Of a stretch of DNA of 62,866 nt, positions 51,760-59,442 are shown in pieces. Where the stretch lies: assembly GCF_014698035.1 (NCBI RefSeq), contig NZ_JACJSF010000042.1, positions 1 to 62,866 of the forward strand, written 5' to 3'. The position numbers were made by a program, and so were the translations under genes. The DNA comes from Desmonostoc muscorum FACHB-395. GTDB lineage: Bacteria > Cyanobacteriota > Cyanobacteriia > Cyanobacteriales > Nostocaceae. The notes below the pieces were generated by a model. That model was not told where the DNA came from. It worked only from the letters and a program-made list of their open reading frames with translations, and searched no databases. Numbering within the stretch: the first letter of the stretch is position 1; every line of letters begins with the position of its first letter.

Positions 51760-51993
51760 GTGTGTGTTTACGACTTTTACGATCACCTCATAGGCTTCGG
51801 CATCGCCGTCGAAAACCTCTGCTGTACCGTTGTTCTCTTGGTAGGCGATGCCTACGGCGGTAAACTACGCTGTTACTATGGCATTCAACAGCACACACAA
51901 ACCTTCAGTATTCGGCTTGATGATCACGGAAAAAGCGTGTTTTCTGTTGTCCGTAAATGTGAACAAGTGGGTATTCTTTTGGTGGGTAGATAA
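51760..51993 (+). CDS. Small plus-strand ORF, uncertain
   Basis: 77 codons from GTG at 51760, with GGAG 11 bases upstream and an in-frame stop just before it. The translation is protein-like (YDFYDHLIGFGIAVENL, IQQHTQTFSIRLDDHGKSVF), and part of it (VGDAYGG) is encoded by a dispersed palindrome. It is divergent from the AAA gene and the only plus-strand candidate in operon 2. It could be a small gene invaded in frame by the element, or an accident. Confidence 0.35.
   Translation: MCVYDFYDHLIGFGIAVENLCCTVVLLVGDAYGGKLRCYYGIQQHTQTFSIRLDDHGKSVFSVVRKCEQVGILLVGR
51841..51870. repeat. Dispersed palindromic element
   Basis: GTAGGCGATGCCTACGGCGG plus TAAACTACGC, related to 639-673 and 50041-50073. 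Confidence 0.55.
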
Positions 51994-52055
51994 AATCTCT
52001 TGGGAGAACCACGACAATAAAGCAATTGGCAATAGTCGCAGTTCTCCTTTTCTTA

Positions 52056-52265
52056 TTACTGTCTGAGTCTGGTTTGGTGAGTTAAAGTTGTACGAAGCTC
52101 TTGGGTTTGGGCTTCATCCTTGTAGATGCGATCGCCCTCCACAACTCCAAGTGCCTCCTCAAATGGTTGCGTAGCCGATAAACAACTTAGCCCCTCGAAT
52201 CCCTCCGCTTCCACTCGAACTTCACCTGTAGCGCTGTCGAAATGAATCAGTATTGAACATTCCAT
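52056..52265 (-). CDS. DUF2997-like small protein
   Basis: 69 residues with a beta-rich start (ILIHFDSATGEVRVEAEGFEGLSC) typical of DUF2997, whose genes usually follow DUF1257 in cyanobacteria. GGAG lies 7 bases before the ATG, and only two bases separate it from the DUF1257 stop. The function is unknown; the tight pairing suggests a shared complex. Confidence 0.75.
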   Translation of the reverse strand: MECSILIHFDSATGEVRVEAEGFEGLSCLSATQPFEEALGVVEGDRIYKDEAQTQELRTTLTHQTRLRQ

Positions 52266-52267
52266 AT

Positions 52268-52717
52268 TTATCTCCGCGCAAATTGTTTAACTTCCTGATG
52301 TCCGGCAAAAGTCAGCCGTAGAGTTTGCACGCTCCCGTTGGTTTCTTCAGCGATCGCACATTCACCAAATTTTTCTTGTAACTCGGCAGCTTTGACACGA
52401 ACCAAATGCTTACCATAAGCCAGCATTAGTTTATTACTGAAAAAGTCTTGTCCCAACTTCGGAACTGTCTCGTAGCTGTCGTGTATCACATCATACACAC
52501 CACTTGACTGATTCCATTTGAACCCGATGTCTGCACGGGCTTTTATGGTGCGACCAGATACGATGATTTCAGCACTTTGTCCTTGAGAACCACCGTAGTA
52601 GCCCTGAAGTGGCTGTGGCTTTTCGTGGACTTGCGGATTCAGTTTCAAGTCTTGTAAAGCTTGTACTAGACATTCAAGGGATACAAGCTTGGTTTTAACT
52701 CTTGAGAAATGCGACAT
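52268..52717 (-). CDS. DUF1257 protein (Ycf35-like)
   Basis: 149 residues from the ATG at 52717 (MSHFSRVKTKLVSLECLVQAL), chosen because GGAG lies 7 bases upstream and because MSHFS is the standard start of the family; the TTG seven codons earlier is rejected. The body (YDVIHDSYE, ANLMLAYGKHL-like pattern) agrees with DUF1257 in length and order. Ycf35 is conserved in cyanobacteria and red-algal plastids without a settled function. Here it is followed by DUF2997 and the Ycf46-like ATPase, a known gene group. Confidence 0.82.
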   Translation of the reverse strand: MSHFSRVKTKLVSLECLVQALQDLKLNPQVHEKPQPLQGYYGGSQGQSAEIIVSGRTIKARADIGFKWNQSSGVYDVIHDSYETVPKLGQDFFSNKLMLAYGKHLVRVKAAELQEKFGECAIAEETNGSVQTLRLTFAGHQEVKQFARR

Positions 52718-52814
52718 TTTTGGCTCCAAGGCTTTCAAATTGGTTTGAGAAATAGTAGGGGTGCGATATTCTTTTTGGGTTATTCTGAAAACTACGTATT
52801 AAATCCATTGGGAT

Positions 52815-52854
52815 CAGTCTTGAGCGAATGCACCCTCGCCCAAGACTGTTTTTT
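52815..52854. terminator. Hairpin at the end of the 52853-53926 gene
   Basis: CAGTCTTGAGCGA (52815-52827) and TCGCCCAAGACTG (52836-52848) pair at 12 of 13 positions. Six T follow on the plus strand, overlapping the minus-strand stop codon. It is oriented like a plus-strand terminator although the genes run on the minus strand. Confidence 0.5.
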
Positions 52855-53926
52855 ACCGGAACTTAAAAGCGGCAACTGTAGCTTTCGACAAGCCCACGTC
52901 GTCAGCCGCAAGTGATTGTAGATTGCGCTGTTCATCTAACAATTTGATGCGGATCTCTTGCATTTTTTGCTGTAGTTGACTGCGCGTATCAGAACCAAGA
53001 TTCTTAGACTCAATCGCTGGATCGTTAACGATAGAATCTAAGTGCGCCATCATCGCCTCCAAGCTACTGCCAGCCTCCGGGTCAGCATTCGCTAGTAGTA
53101 CCTGAACCTTCATCAGATGGCGTTGCATCTTCTTTTTAAACTGGATTGGCTTGCGTCCTGGCTCCCAGTCGCTCAATTCTTCGAGCAACTGGGCGGCGAG
53201 TTGTTCACCGCCAGCCAGGGCTGATTCCCGTAGCCTTTGCTCCAGATTTTGGTCATACTGTTGGATAAATCGTGTAATCTGGTCAAGACATTCGGCTTGC
53301 TGCTGGTTCAGTTGTTCAGAGAGGGCAGGAATAATCACTGGGCGACCAATAACGACTTGTAAATAGTCTTCGAGGTCGGTCAGAGTCGGGAATGCTCTTA
53401 ACAAGTTAGCTTTGACTGACTCTTGCTTATCCTGTGCTAATTCCCAGGTGTTAAGTGAGAGAAACTGATCAATCCGCTCTTGATAATCAAGAAGTCCCGC
53501 TTCGTAATCAGCTTTTAATTGATTGCGTAAACCAGGGGCAATGTTGTCCCTAATATTGATTAACTGATTCCAAACGAGTGGAGCCAAATCAATCGGACAA
53601 ATCCAATCACCAGTATCAGCAGACATCCACTCTTGAACCGAAGCAATCTCTTGCCTTAATTGGGCAGCAGCTTCATCCAACTTCTTGAATACCTTAATAC
53701 CTCGCAAACCGACTTCGGAATTTGTAACTTTAACAAGGTCTGATTCAATTTCAGAAACCTCAGCTTTTAGTACATCGGCCCATTTAGGCGCGGCAGATTT
53801 TGTACTTTTCTTTAGTTGAATACGAAAGCGGATGCGAGTTTTATTTAATTGCGAGAAATTGTGGCGCTCGACTACTGCATCAGTTAGGAAATTTGTAGCA
53901 ATAGGGTTGTCGATTGCTTGCACCAT
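52853..53926 (-). CDS. Long helical protein, unknown
   Basis: 357 residues, nearly all helix, with Gln/Glu/Leu-rich stretches that suggest coiled coils (about 55-110, 205-260, 300-345; for example EQLNQQQAECLDQITRFIQQ). GAGGTG lies about 8 bases before the ATG. No enzyme motif or membrane segment is present. The position directly upstream of DUF1257, DUF2997 and AAA suggests a substrate or scaffold of that ATPase group; this is inferred from context. Confidence 0.65.
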   Translation of the reverse strand: MVQAIDNPIATNFLTDAVVERHNFSQLNKTRIRFRIQLKKSTKSAAPKWADVLKAEVSEIESDLVKVTNSEVGLRGIKVFKKLDEAAAQLRQEIASVQEWMSADTGDWICPIDLAPLVWNQLINIRDNIAPGLRNQLKADYEAGLLDYQERIDQFLSLNTWELAQDKQESVKANLLRAFPTLTDLEDYLQVVIGRPVIIPALSEQLNQQQAECLDQITRFIQQYDQNLEQRLRESALAGGEQLAAQLLEELSDWEPGRKPIQFKKKMQRHLMKVQVLLANADPEAGSSLEAMMAHLDSIVNDPAIESKNLGSDTRSQLQQKMQEIRIKLLDEQRNLQSLAADDVGLSKATVAAFKFR

Positions 53927-54083
53927 GATTATTCACCTCAATCATTATTTTTCACTTTCAATTCAGCGAAGCTTTCTTTGTGACTATTTGGATGTCTGTA
54001 GTAGCCCTATAGATTACTTTCTTAGAGCTTTTTTGTAGCCGAATATGCCTTTTAATGACTGGTGGTTTATGTATCGACATAAT

Positions 54084-54353
54084 TCAAAATAGTTGAAGTT
54101 GCTGTGAATTATCCTGTACCGCAGGCTTTTGATAAACCATTCCTTCGACTTCATAACAACGACTCATAAGTTTGTTTCGGTTTAGCCGAAAGCTGACTTT
54201 TTTTCTTTGATTTGGCAGAGGTAGAAATAGATACTGTGGATGTTGGATAGTACCTTCATCACCCAAATATCGGGAAAGTGTACCGTCGATTTGGTAAACT
54301 TTTGAGGAGCTTAAAAGCGTTGAGTCATAGACTTTAATCAAATTTAATTCCAT
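54084..54353 (-). CDS. Small basic beta-rich protein, unknown
   Basis: 89 residues, basic, with alternating hydrophobic residues suggestive of beta strands (LFLPLPNQRKKVSFRLNRNK). No motif is recognised. It lies between two operon genes on the same strand. Confidence 0.5.
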   Translation of the reverse strand: MELNLIKVYDSTLLSSSKVYQIDGTLSRYLGDEGTIQHPQYLFLPLPNQRKKVSFRLNRNKLMSRCYEVEGMVYQKPAVQDNSQQLQLF

Positions 54354-54405
54354 CTGATTACTATTGAAGTAGAGTGTGTGATAATCTTTTGTGGAATCGA
54401 TTTTT

Positions 54406-54445
54406 CTCTCCAGTCAGACTGATTAAATCTAACTGGAGAGTTTTT
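54406..54445. terminator. Hairpin with T run in the gap before the 54353 start
   Basis: CTCTCCAGT (54406-54414) and ACTGGAGAG (54432-54440) form a perfect 9-bp stem followed by TTTTT on the plus strand. It would terminate plus-strand (antisense) transcription. Confidence 0.55.
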
Positions 54446-54607
54446 CACGCGTAATTCGTTACCTTTGCGTTAATTATTGATTGAGAGTGACAGAAGATTA
54501 CAGATAGAAATGCTCAAAAATTTGATTGAGTTTTTCTTTTAATTCATCTGACAGAGCATTAAAATCAAACTCTTTGGAGTCCCAAACTTCATCGATTTCC
54601 GACTTCG

Positions 54608-55165
54608 TTAAAACGTCATCTCAAGAGCAGCTTTTGTTACAGCTAAAGCCTGTTTACTGACCTCGCGCCAGTCTGTTTGCTCGTTGTAGGATGCCATGAC
54701 TAATTCTGACTCTACCCATACCCGACAGAACAACACGTTTTCATCTGTCGTTCCCGGAGTAGGCTGTAGTGTGATGGGAGAATACAATTGTTGTGGAGTA
54801 AGAGTAGCGATCGCAGCTAATACAGATTTAGCAAAGTGAGTATCATGACCACTTTCTAATATATAGAGTCTGTCTGCTTGAATTGTAATCAGCAACTTAT
54901 AAACTTCTTTACCTCTGCGCTCACACTTCTCAAATTTGAGTTCTTTTAGATATCCAGTTAAGGCAGTTTGGGTAATCGCACTCGCTTCACTGTTGTTTAA
55001 GGTATACCACAGTGAACCATTGTGACGATTGCAGTAGATTTTACAATTGCCAGCTTCAGAGTGCAATCCCAGTTTTGGCTTATTGATTGCTGCAACTAAC
55101 TGCTTAAGTAATTCTTCCTGGCGCATTAAGGCAGCAAGTAATTCGGCATTTTCTTGAGGGTTCAT
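54608..55165 (-). CDS. Unknown protein, possible -1 frame extension
   Basis: 185 residues. A helical start (NAELLAALMRQEELLKQLVAAI) precedes an alpha/beta core (SLWYTLNNSEASAITQTALTGYLKEL, YKLLITIQADRLYILESGHDTHFAKS) and an acidic end. It is probably a plasmid-borne cyanobacterial family; no function is recognised. At its end (ACG TTT TAA) a shift of -1 on the T run would continue as LTKSEIDEVWDSKEFDF...FEHFYL to 54498. That stretch is protein-like but has no start codon of its own. Confidence 0.6.
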   Translation of the reverse strand: MNPQENAELLAALMRQEELLKQLVAAINKPKLGLHSEAGNCKIYCNRHNGSLWYTLNNSEASAITQTALTGYLKELKFEKCERRGKEVYKLLITIQADRLYILESGHDTHFAKSVLAAIATLTPQQLYSPITLQPTPGTTDENVLFCRVWVESELVMASYNEQTDWREVSKQALAVTKAALEMTF

Positions 55166-55242
55166 TTGTTTGTACCAAAAGCATTTTCACTTTCGCATTG
55201 GCGCAGCCGTTTAATTGTGATATATGAAGCGTAGAGCCAATA

Positions 55243-55277
55243 AAACAGCGCTCTTGATTTCACAAAAGCGCTTTTTA
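55243..55277. terminator. Hairpin after the Rpn-type gene
   Basis: AGCGCT at 55247-55252 and 55267-55272 form the stem, with TTTTTATT after it on the plus strand and GTTTTATT after it on the minus strand, so it could stop transcription in both directions. Confidence 0.5.
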
Positions 55278-55302
55278 TTACTAATTATTTGCTTTGTACA
55301 GA

Positions 55303-56196
55303 TTATTGATGTGAATTAAATCTTGCTAGCAAATCTTCACGAGATAATTCAAGACATAGCGGAGTAAATTCTTCTGGTGTTAACTGCAATAAACTATCGA
55401 CTACTCTTGAGAGTTCTTCATCCACAGAACCAAACCTAAATCTCAACAAGTTTTCTACAACTTGGCGTTGCCCTTGCTGTACTCCCTCAAGTTTAGTAGT
55501 TTCTTCCCATTGTTCGTAAGCTTGCGACAAATTCATGATTAATTCCTGCTCATCTTCTGTTAAAGTTTCTTGCTGTTGAACTATAATGACCCGCAAATTA
55601 GTAATCAGTTTGAGAGTATTTTGTCTTAATTGGTTGCTTTCGGGTAATGCCAGCAATTCATCAATGGCAGTACGTTGCGTTTCGCCTCTACCCAAAATCC
55701 TCAGCCATAATGTTTCTTCTGTTACTGGTAGCTCGTTAACCGCTACTATTGCTGCTCTAAAACATTTCTGGAAAAAGTAAACTCCCCTGCTCCACTTTTC
55801 TAAATCTAGTTTAACCTCTAAATCCTCCAACAGAGAGGCTGAAGCGCTAGGCGATATAATCCACAAACGAGCTAAACTATCTTCTGGTAAGCTGGTTTTC
55901 TCTCGCTTGGCTTTGCGTTGTGAGTCTGCAATCACGGTGAACAGTTTCAGAAAACAGTTGCGTACCTCTGACCTACTGGGTTGATTGCGGAATGGTTCCA
56001 AGAGTGCCGTATTTAATACAGCAATTCTGCCCAACAATCCAAGATTTTGAGCTTGGGGAGTTGCTGCGCTTGTAAACAAAACGTCAACAAATCTGGTTTC
56101 ATCAGTGACTTGTTTGTTAACTTCTACTCTACCTAAAGGAGACAACAACTCCTCTAATAATTCCTTAGAAAACTGATCGTAAGGCTTGCTACTCAT
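55303..56196 (-). CDS. Rpn/DUF4351-type protein (PD-(D/E)XK-related)
   Basis: 297 residues. The N-terminal part (about 1-120: YDQFSKELLEELLSPLGRVEVNK, RFVDVLFTS, LLGRIAVLNTALLEPFRN) and the middle (RLWIISPSASASLLEDLEV, YFFQKCFRAAIVAVNELPV, TLWLRILGRGETQRTAIDEL) follow the cyanobacterial relatives of the Rpn recombination-promoting nucleases. The C-terminus (RFGSVDEELSRVVDSLLQLTP) is the DUF4351 tail. Such proteins occur in many copies in cyanobacteria and may be nucleases of mobile nature. It is the second gene of operon 2. Confidence 0.75.
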   Translation of the reverse strand: MSSKPYDQFSKELLEELLSPLGRVEVNKQVTDETRFVDVLFTSAATPQAQNLGLLGRIAVLNTALLEPFRNQPSRSEVRNCFLKLFTVIADSQRKAKREKTSLPEDSLARLWIISPSASASLLEDLEVKLDLEKWSRGVYFFQKCFRAAIVAVNELPVTEETLWLRILGRGETQRTAIDELLALPESNQLRQNTLKLITNLRVIIVQQQETLTEDEQELIMNLSQAYEQWEETTKLEGVQQGQRQVVENLLRFRFGSVDEELSRVVDSLLQLTPEEFTPLCLELSREDLLARFNSHQ

Positions 56197-56274
56197 GTTT
56201 TAAAGGCGAACTGTGTTTTATTTTACAAGGATTGGTTATGGTTGCATGGTGGGTATGAGAACCCACCATTTCAC

Positions 56275-57072
56275 TTACGCCGCTACCAACTCCCGACAAA
56301 CTTGCGGCAGTTCAATCGGAGCAGTTGCCCTAGATAGCACCTCTACAGCCTCTTTCACACTCCAATGCTGCACTCCATCGCCACAGCGCCAATAGTAAGT
56401 CTTAGGGTCGTTTTCCCATAACTCATCAGCATTTCTGACCTTGAAGACAATTCCCAAGAATTCACCATCTAGATATACGTTGTGAGCCGTCTGAAGGTCA
56501 GTGCGTCCTACATAAGTCAGTCGGTAGTTGTCCACTGGTTCGCACAAGTCTTCTGCACGAGTTCCGCGATACGAGCAGTTACCGCACCCATGCCCTTCGC
56601 AGTCTGGACAGATGGCAGCAGGCATATTCCACTTCGGCAGTGTAAAATCCCATTCAGCCGGTGGGGTTAATATTCGAGCCTTGTGGGAAATATAACAACC
56701 AGCATGACCGATTACTTTATCAGAATGGTATTGGACGCTTAACGATAGCCAATCACAATCACCTAACAAGCCTATTTTCTCAGAAGCTTGTTTCAATTCC
56801 TCATCTTCTTTGTGATTGCACTTTACTGGAGCAGAAAGACTCGCTTTTACCTCTGCAACAGCGCGTTTGAATGGCTCTTTGTGATATCTAGCATAGCCGT
56901 GGGTCATTTTTACCCACACGATATCATCACTGTTGATCCAGATAGTCACTACATCTTCGGGCTTGCACTCTTTTGAGTAGTCCGACTGATTGACGATGGT
57001 TGCAATGATTTCGCGATCCTGTGTGGTCAACGGATCTTTTGTTGGCGTAGGGGCTGAAACTTGTGTCATCAT
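56275..57072 (-). CDS. First protein of operon 2: fusion of the two head genes of operon 1
   Basis: 265 residues from the ATG at 57072 (MMTQVSAPTPTK); AAGAGG lies 9 bases upstream, and the frame open to 57153 lacks such a site. Residues about 10-150 correspond to the 7881-8447 protein (DPLTTQDREIIATIV, VVTIWINSDDIVWVKM, AVAEVKASL, DWLSLSVQYH). A linker with CPDCEGHGCGNCSYRG (about 170-185) looks like a zinc-knuckle or DnaJ-type cysteine motif and is absent from both separate genes. Residues about 195-265 correspond to the 7181-7609 protein (YRLTYVGRTDL...VYLDGEFLGIVF). The fusion implies that the two separate proteins interact. The function is unknown. Confidence 0.72.
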   Translation of the reverse strand: MMTQVSAPTPTKDPLTTQDREIIATIVNQSDYSKECKPEDVVTIWINSDDIVWVKMTHGYARYHKEPFKRAVAEVKASLSAPVKCNHKEDEELKQASEKIGLLGDCDWLSLSVQYHSDKVIGHAGCYISHKARILTPPAEWDFTLPKWNMPAAICPDCEGHGCGNCSYRGTRAEDLCEPVDNYRLTYVGRTDLQTAHNVYLDGEFLGIVFKVRNADELWENDPKTYYWRCGDGVQHWSVKEAVEVLSRATAPIELPQVCRELVAA

Positions 57073-57100
57073 TAGCAAATACCTCTTAAATGGGTAAAAG

Positions 57101-57197
57101 GGCGATCGCAGACTTTCCACGGTGAGCGATCGCCTTTTGTTTTGCGTGAACAACGTTGTGGTTTACCGCAACGCTCTCAAAAAGATTTGGCGTAGCC
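57101..57197 (-). promoter_or_regulatory. Conserved leader of operon 2: HIP1 hairpin plus 46-nt block
   Basis: GGCGATCGC (57101-57109) and GCGATCGCC (57126-57134) form a perfect 9-bp stem upstream of the start, and 57152-57197 matches 8532-8577 at 43 of 46 bases. The leader from the 57475-57503 promoter is about 400 nt long. Confidence 0.6.
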
Positions 57198-57350
57198 TCA
57201 TATTTCTGAATTTCAGTTATTTTCTAGCAAGAATTCACAGCACAAGGCTCTAGAGAAGGTATTGAGCGGCTGCGCTAATTGCAGTATGAGTGGATTTATT
57301 GAGTGATCTTGAGTATCTCCTCCAGCCGACTTTACCTGGCGTACCTTGTG

Positions 57351-57446
57351 CTATACGACGGGGGGTTCTTGTTTCTCAAATCTATGTTTTGTGTTATCAA
57401 ATCTGGGTTTGGGGTTGAGCGCTTCTTTGTTTTTCAAAAGAGGCAT
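57351..57446 (-). CDS. Short basic leader ORF of operon 2
   Basis: 31 codons (MPLLKNKEALNPKPRFDN...EPPVV) with AGGAG 9-10 bases before the ATG and about 20 bases after the predicted transcription start, so it should be translated. Rich in Lys/Arg. Operon 1 has a 28-codon basic ORF at the matching place (8830-8916), though sequence similarity is slight. A leader-peptide or small-protein role is possible. Confidence 0.4.
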   Translation of the reverse strand: MPLLKNKEALNPKPRFDNTKHRFEKQEPPVV

Positions 57447-57474
57447 CGCGCTCGTCTCCTCTCTTATGATTACT

Positions 57475-57529
57475 ATATTACTACGCACACCAGTGGTTGT
57501 CAAGTAGTTTTTTACTGGTGTGCGTAGTA
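57475..57529 (-). promoter_or_regulatory. Promoter of operon 2 with a 16-bp operator repeat
   Basis: On the minus strand TTGACA (57503-57498) and TAATAT (57480-57475) with a 17-base spacer is a near-perfect SigA promoter. The spacer contains one half of a perfect inverted repeat: TACTACGCACACCAGT (57479-57494) and ACTGGTGTGCGTAGTA (57514-57529). A repressor bound there would block the promoter. The shared half-site ACTGGTGT also lies in the XRE gene's own promoter (57890-57897). Confidence 0.75.
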
Positions 57530-57539
57530 GACAAATCTC

Positions 57540-57830
57540 TTAGCTGTTGTAATCTATGTTCCAAATAAGTGAAGTGATATCCCCATCTAAAGCAGCACAA
57601 AGTTTCTCTAGAATTTCTGTACTAACAGTCATCTGAGTTGGTTTCTTTGGTTTGTTAATAAAGACATGAGGAGTCTCTAGCTGCTGAATATAAGCCACAG
57701 AAACTCCCACAGCATCAGATAGCTTTTGTCTACTATATCCAGCTTTCTCTCTAAGCTCCCTGAGTTTTTGGGCATTTTCTTCATTCCACCTAAACGCAGC
57801 GATGGGTGTTACATCTACTGTGATATTCAT
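57540..57830 (-). CDS. XRE-family transcriptional regulator of module 2
   Basis: 96 residues from the ATG at 57830 (MNITVDVTPIAAFRWNEEN). The ATG at 57872 falls on the predicted -10 box, so it is unlikely to be in the message. A Cro/CI-type helix-turn-helix is clear (LRELREKAGYSRQKLSDAVGVSVAYIQQLE), followed by an inserted loop (VFINKPKKPTQ) and the closing helix (LEKLCAALDGDI). It is transcribed toward the operon 2 promoter and probably represses both it and its own promoter through ACTGGTGT half-sites. It is not close in sequence to the 9094-9420 regulator. Confidence 0.85.
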   Translation of the reverse strand: MNITVDVTPIAAFRWNEENAQKLRELREKAGYSRQKLSDAVGVSVAYIQQLETPHVFINKPKKPTQMTVSTEILEKLCAALDGDITSLIWNIDYNS

Positions 57831-57871
57831 TTTTACTTTAATTTTATTTTCACTGCGCTCGCCAGTTGACA

Positions 57872-57900
57872 TGATAATATTATTAATATACTGGTGTCAA
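57872..57900 (-). promoter_or_regulatory. Promoter of the XRE gene of module 2
   Basis: TTGACA (57900-57895) is followed at 15-17 bases by TATTAT/TTATCA. ACACCAGT (57897-57890), the half-site of the operon 2 operator, overlaps the -35 box, which fits autoregulation. Confidence 0.55.
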
Positions 57901-57983
57901 CCATAAGGCTACACCAAGCAAAGGTGAAAGCGATCGCTTGCCCATTAGCAATGCGATCGTTTAGCTCAATTCATTTATTCACA

Positions 57984-58019
57984 ACAAAGTGAACTAATTA
58001 CAATGCTGACACACTTTTG
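57984..58019 (+). promoter_or_regulatory. Shared 36-nt block of module 2
   Basis: ACAAAGTGAACTAATTACAA then TGCTGACACACTTTTG, 32 of 36 bases identical to 9481-9516. Here it lies upstream of the XRE gene and reads away from it, toward the 3' end of the DUF1392 gene. Confidence 0.5.
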
Positions 58020-58085
58020 ACGTGATTCAGAAATCAGCCAAATGCCTCAGTCTGGGCAGATAGGCAAATACGCGATTGATAATCG

Positions 58086-58538
58086 TCATACACTAACATT
58101 GACTAAATCAACATCAGCAAGCCATATTGTTCTGCTTTGGGCAGACACTTCTTCTAAAATTGGAGAGCGCCACTCTACCCCATAAAGCCAATTATCTTTG
58201 AGGCGAAAAATCCCTTGAATAATACGGCGTGTAGGCTGTTCACCAAAATCAACCTCAACTATATCCCCCAATTTAAAAGCTGGAGTAAAAACAGTGGACT
58301 TTTCTAGTATATTTGTTCTATGAAATTCTTGTTCAGCTAAGTAGAGAGTTTCACTCTGGCAAACAATTGCATAAATCCATTGCTGTCTTTCCCACTGAAC
58401 ACCACAGCAGTAGCCTGACAAGTCTGAGATTGGCAACAAAACTTTTTCTAATATTCTTACTGCTACTGGAGGCATGGTCTGACCCCACTCAGGAGAAATA
58501 TGCCAACAGGATTCTAAAGCGGTAATTTGGTTAATCAT
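58086..58538 (-). CDS. DUF1392 protein
   Basis: 150 residues. The opening (INQITALESCWHISPEWGQTMPP) and the middle (GYCCGVQWERQQWIYAIVC) are those of DUF1392, a family almost confined to Nostocales. Two SH3-like halves can be seen (about 20-75 and 90-145: LGDIVEVDFGEQPTRRIIQG). The function is unknown. No strong ribosome-binding site is present. Confidence 0.8.
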   Translation of the reverse strand: MINQITALESCWHISPEWGQTMPPVAVRILEKVLLPISDLSGYCCGVQWERQQWIYAIVCQSETLYLAEQEFHRTNILEKSTVFTPAFKLGDIVEVDFGEQPTRRIIQGIFRLKDNWLYGVEWRSPILEEVSAQSRTIWLADVDLVNVSV

Positions 58539-58701
58539 CTGGGAATGTAGTTCTCTTTTTTATACATACACTCACTTGCTTCAGTCTGATCCGGAATATA
58601 ATTAAAATTTCGGGAAGCTAAGGCAACAGATGGGAATTCAAACCCAATCAATTCGAGAGCCTCCCAATTTGAGAAGACTTTACTGATACACTAATTCGTA
58701 A

Positions 58702-59190
58702 CTAAGATAAAATTATTTTGGCAGTAGCGATCGCCTGCTCCACACTCTCCACAATATAAACATTTTCTGGCGACATTTTTTTAAAGAAAAGTTGACTTTC
58801 TTCATCATTATTCAACAAAATTACTTGCTTATTGGCTTTCAAAGCTAGAGCAATTTCTGAAGCGGTTCCTGCACCCATCCCGCAAGCAATTACCACATCA
58901 CTGGTAAGAACGTTAATATTGTTTCTAGAATTACCCATGTCTGTGAAAATAGCAATATCCACCCAAGAGGACATACCATCCTGATTTTCACCTGGAAGAA
59001 TACCAATAGTTAAACCATCAGCAGATTTTGCACCTTTACTTACTGCATCCATTACCCCTACATTTCTACCACCAGTGAGTAAAACCCATCCTTGTTTGGC
59101 AATAAATTGACCTAATATATAAGCATTTTGTAAATCATTTGCTGTCGCATTTTCTCCTCTCCCCATAACCCCAATAATAATTCTTCGCAT
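58702..59190 (-). CDS. LOG-like (TIGR00725) nucleotide-binding protein
   Basis: 162 residues of a Rossmann-like SLOG fold. GGRNVGVMDAVSKGA (40-54) and GMGAGTASEIALAL (104-117) stand at the places of the GG..G.M and PGG.GT..E motifs of LOG/lysine-decarboxylase-like proteins. The family hydrolyses or binds nucleoside monophosphates; here the second motif is changed (GMGAGT), as in the TIGR00725 group, so substrate and activity are open. It stands alone, not in an evident operon. Confidence 0.8.
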   Translation of the reverse strand: MRRIIIGVMGRGENATANDLQNAYILGQFIAKQGWVLLTGGRNVGVMDAVSKGAKSADGLTIGILPGENQDGMSSWVDIAIFTDMGNSRNNINVLTSDVVIACGMGAGTASEIALALKANKQVILLNNDEESQLFFKKMSPENVYIVESVEQAIATAKIILS

Positions 59191-59442
59191 AAAATTTCAG
59201 ATGATACTGCTTTTGGGCGACAAGTCAAAGCTTTTTCCATAAAAGGGCAATTGGCTGAGGCGTTAGTAGGAATTTGAATGACACATTAATCAGAGTATAG
59301 ATTAGTGCAGAGAAACTTCTATTTAATACAGCGATTGCTGCGCCAACGCCTGCCGGAGTACGCCCGAATGCGAACAGCGCCTCAATTCTAGAGAAGGGCT
59401 GTAAGGGTTCTGCAAAGCTTTGCAATCAAACCAAAATTTTAA

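Noticed and set aside
57303..57527. 74-codon plus-strand ORF in the operon 2 leader
   Set aside because: It is antisense to the leader and crosses the promoter/operator; no start signal.
59225..59425. 66-codon minus-strand ORF
   Set aside because: It is made largely of a GC-rich dispersed repeat (GCGCCAACGCCTGCCGG region) and has no ribosome-binding site. The 59191-59442 stretch is treated as intergenic.
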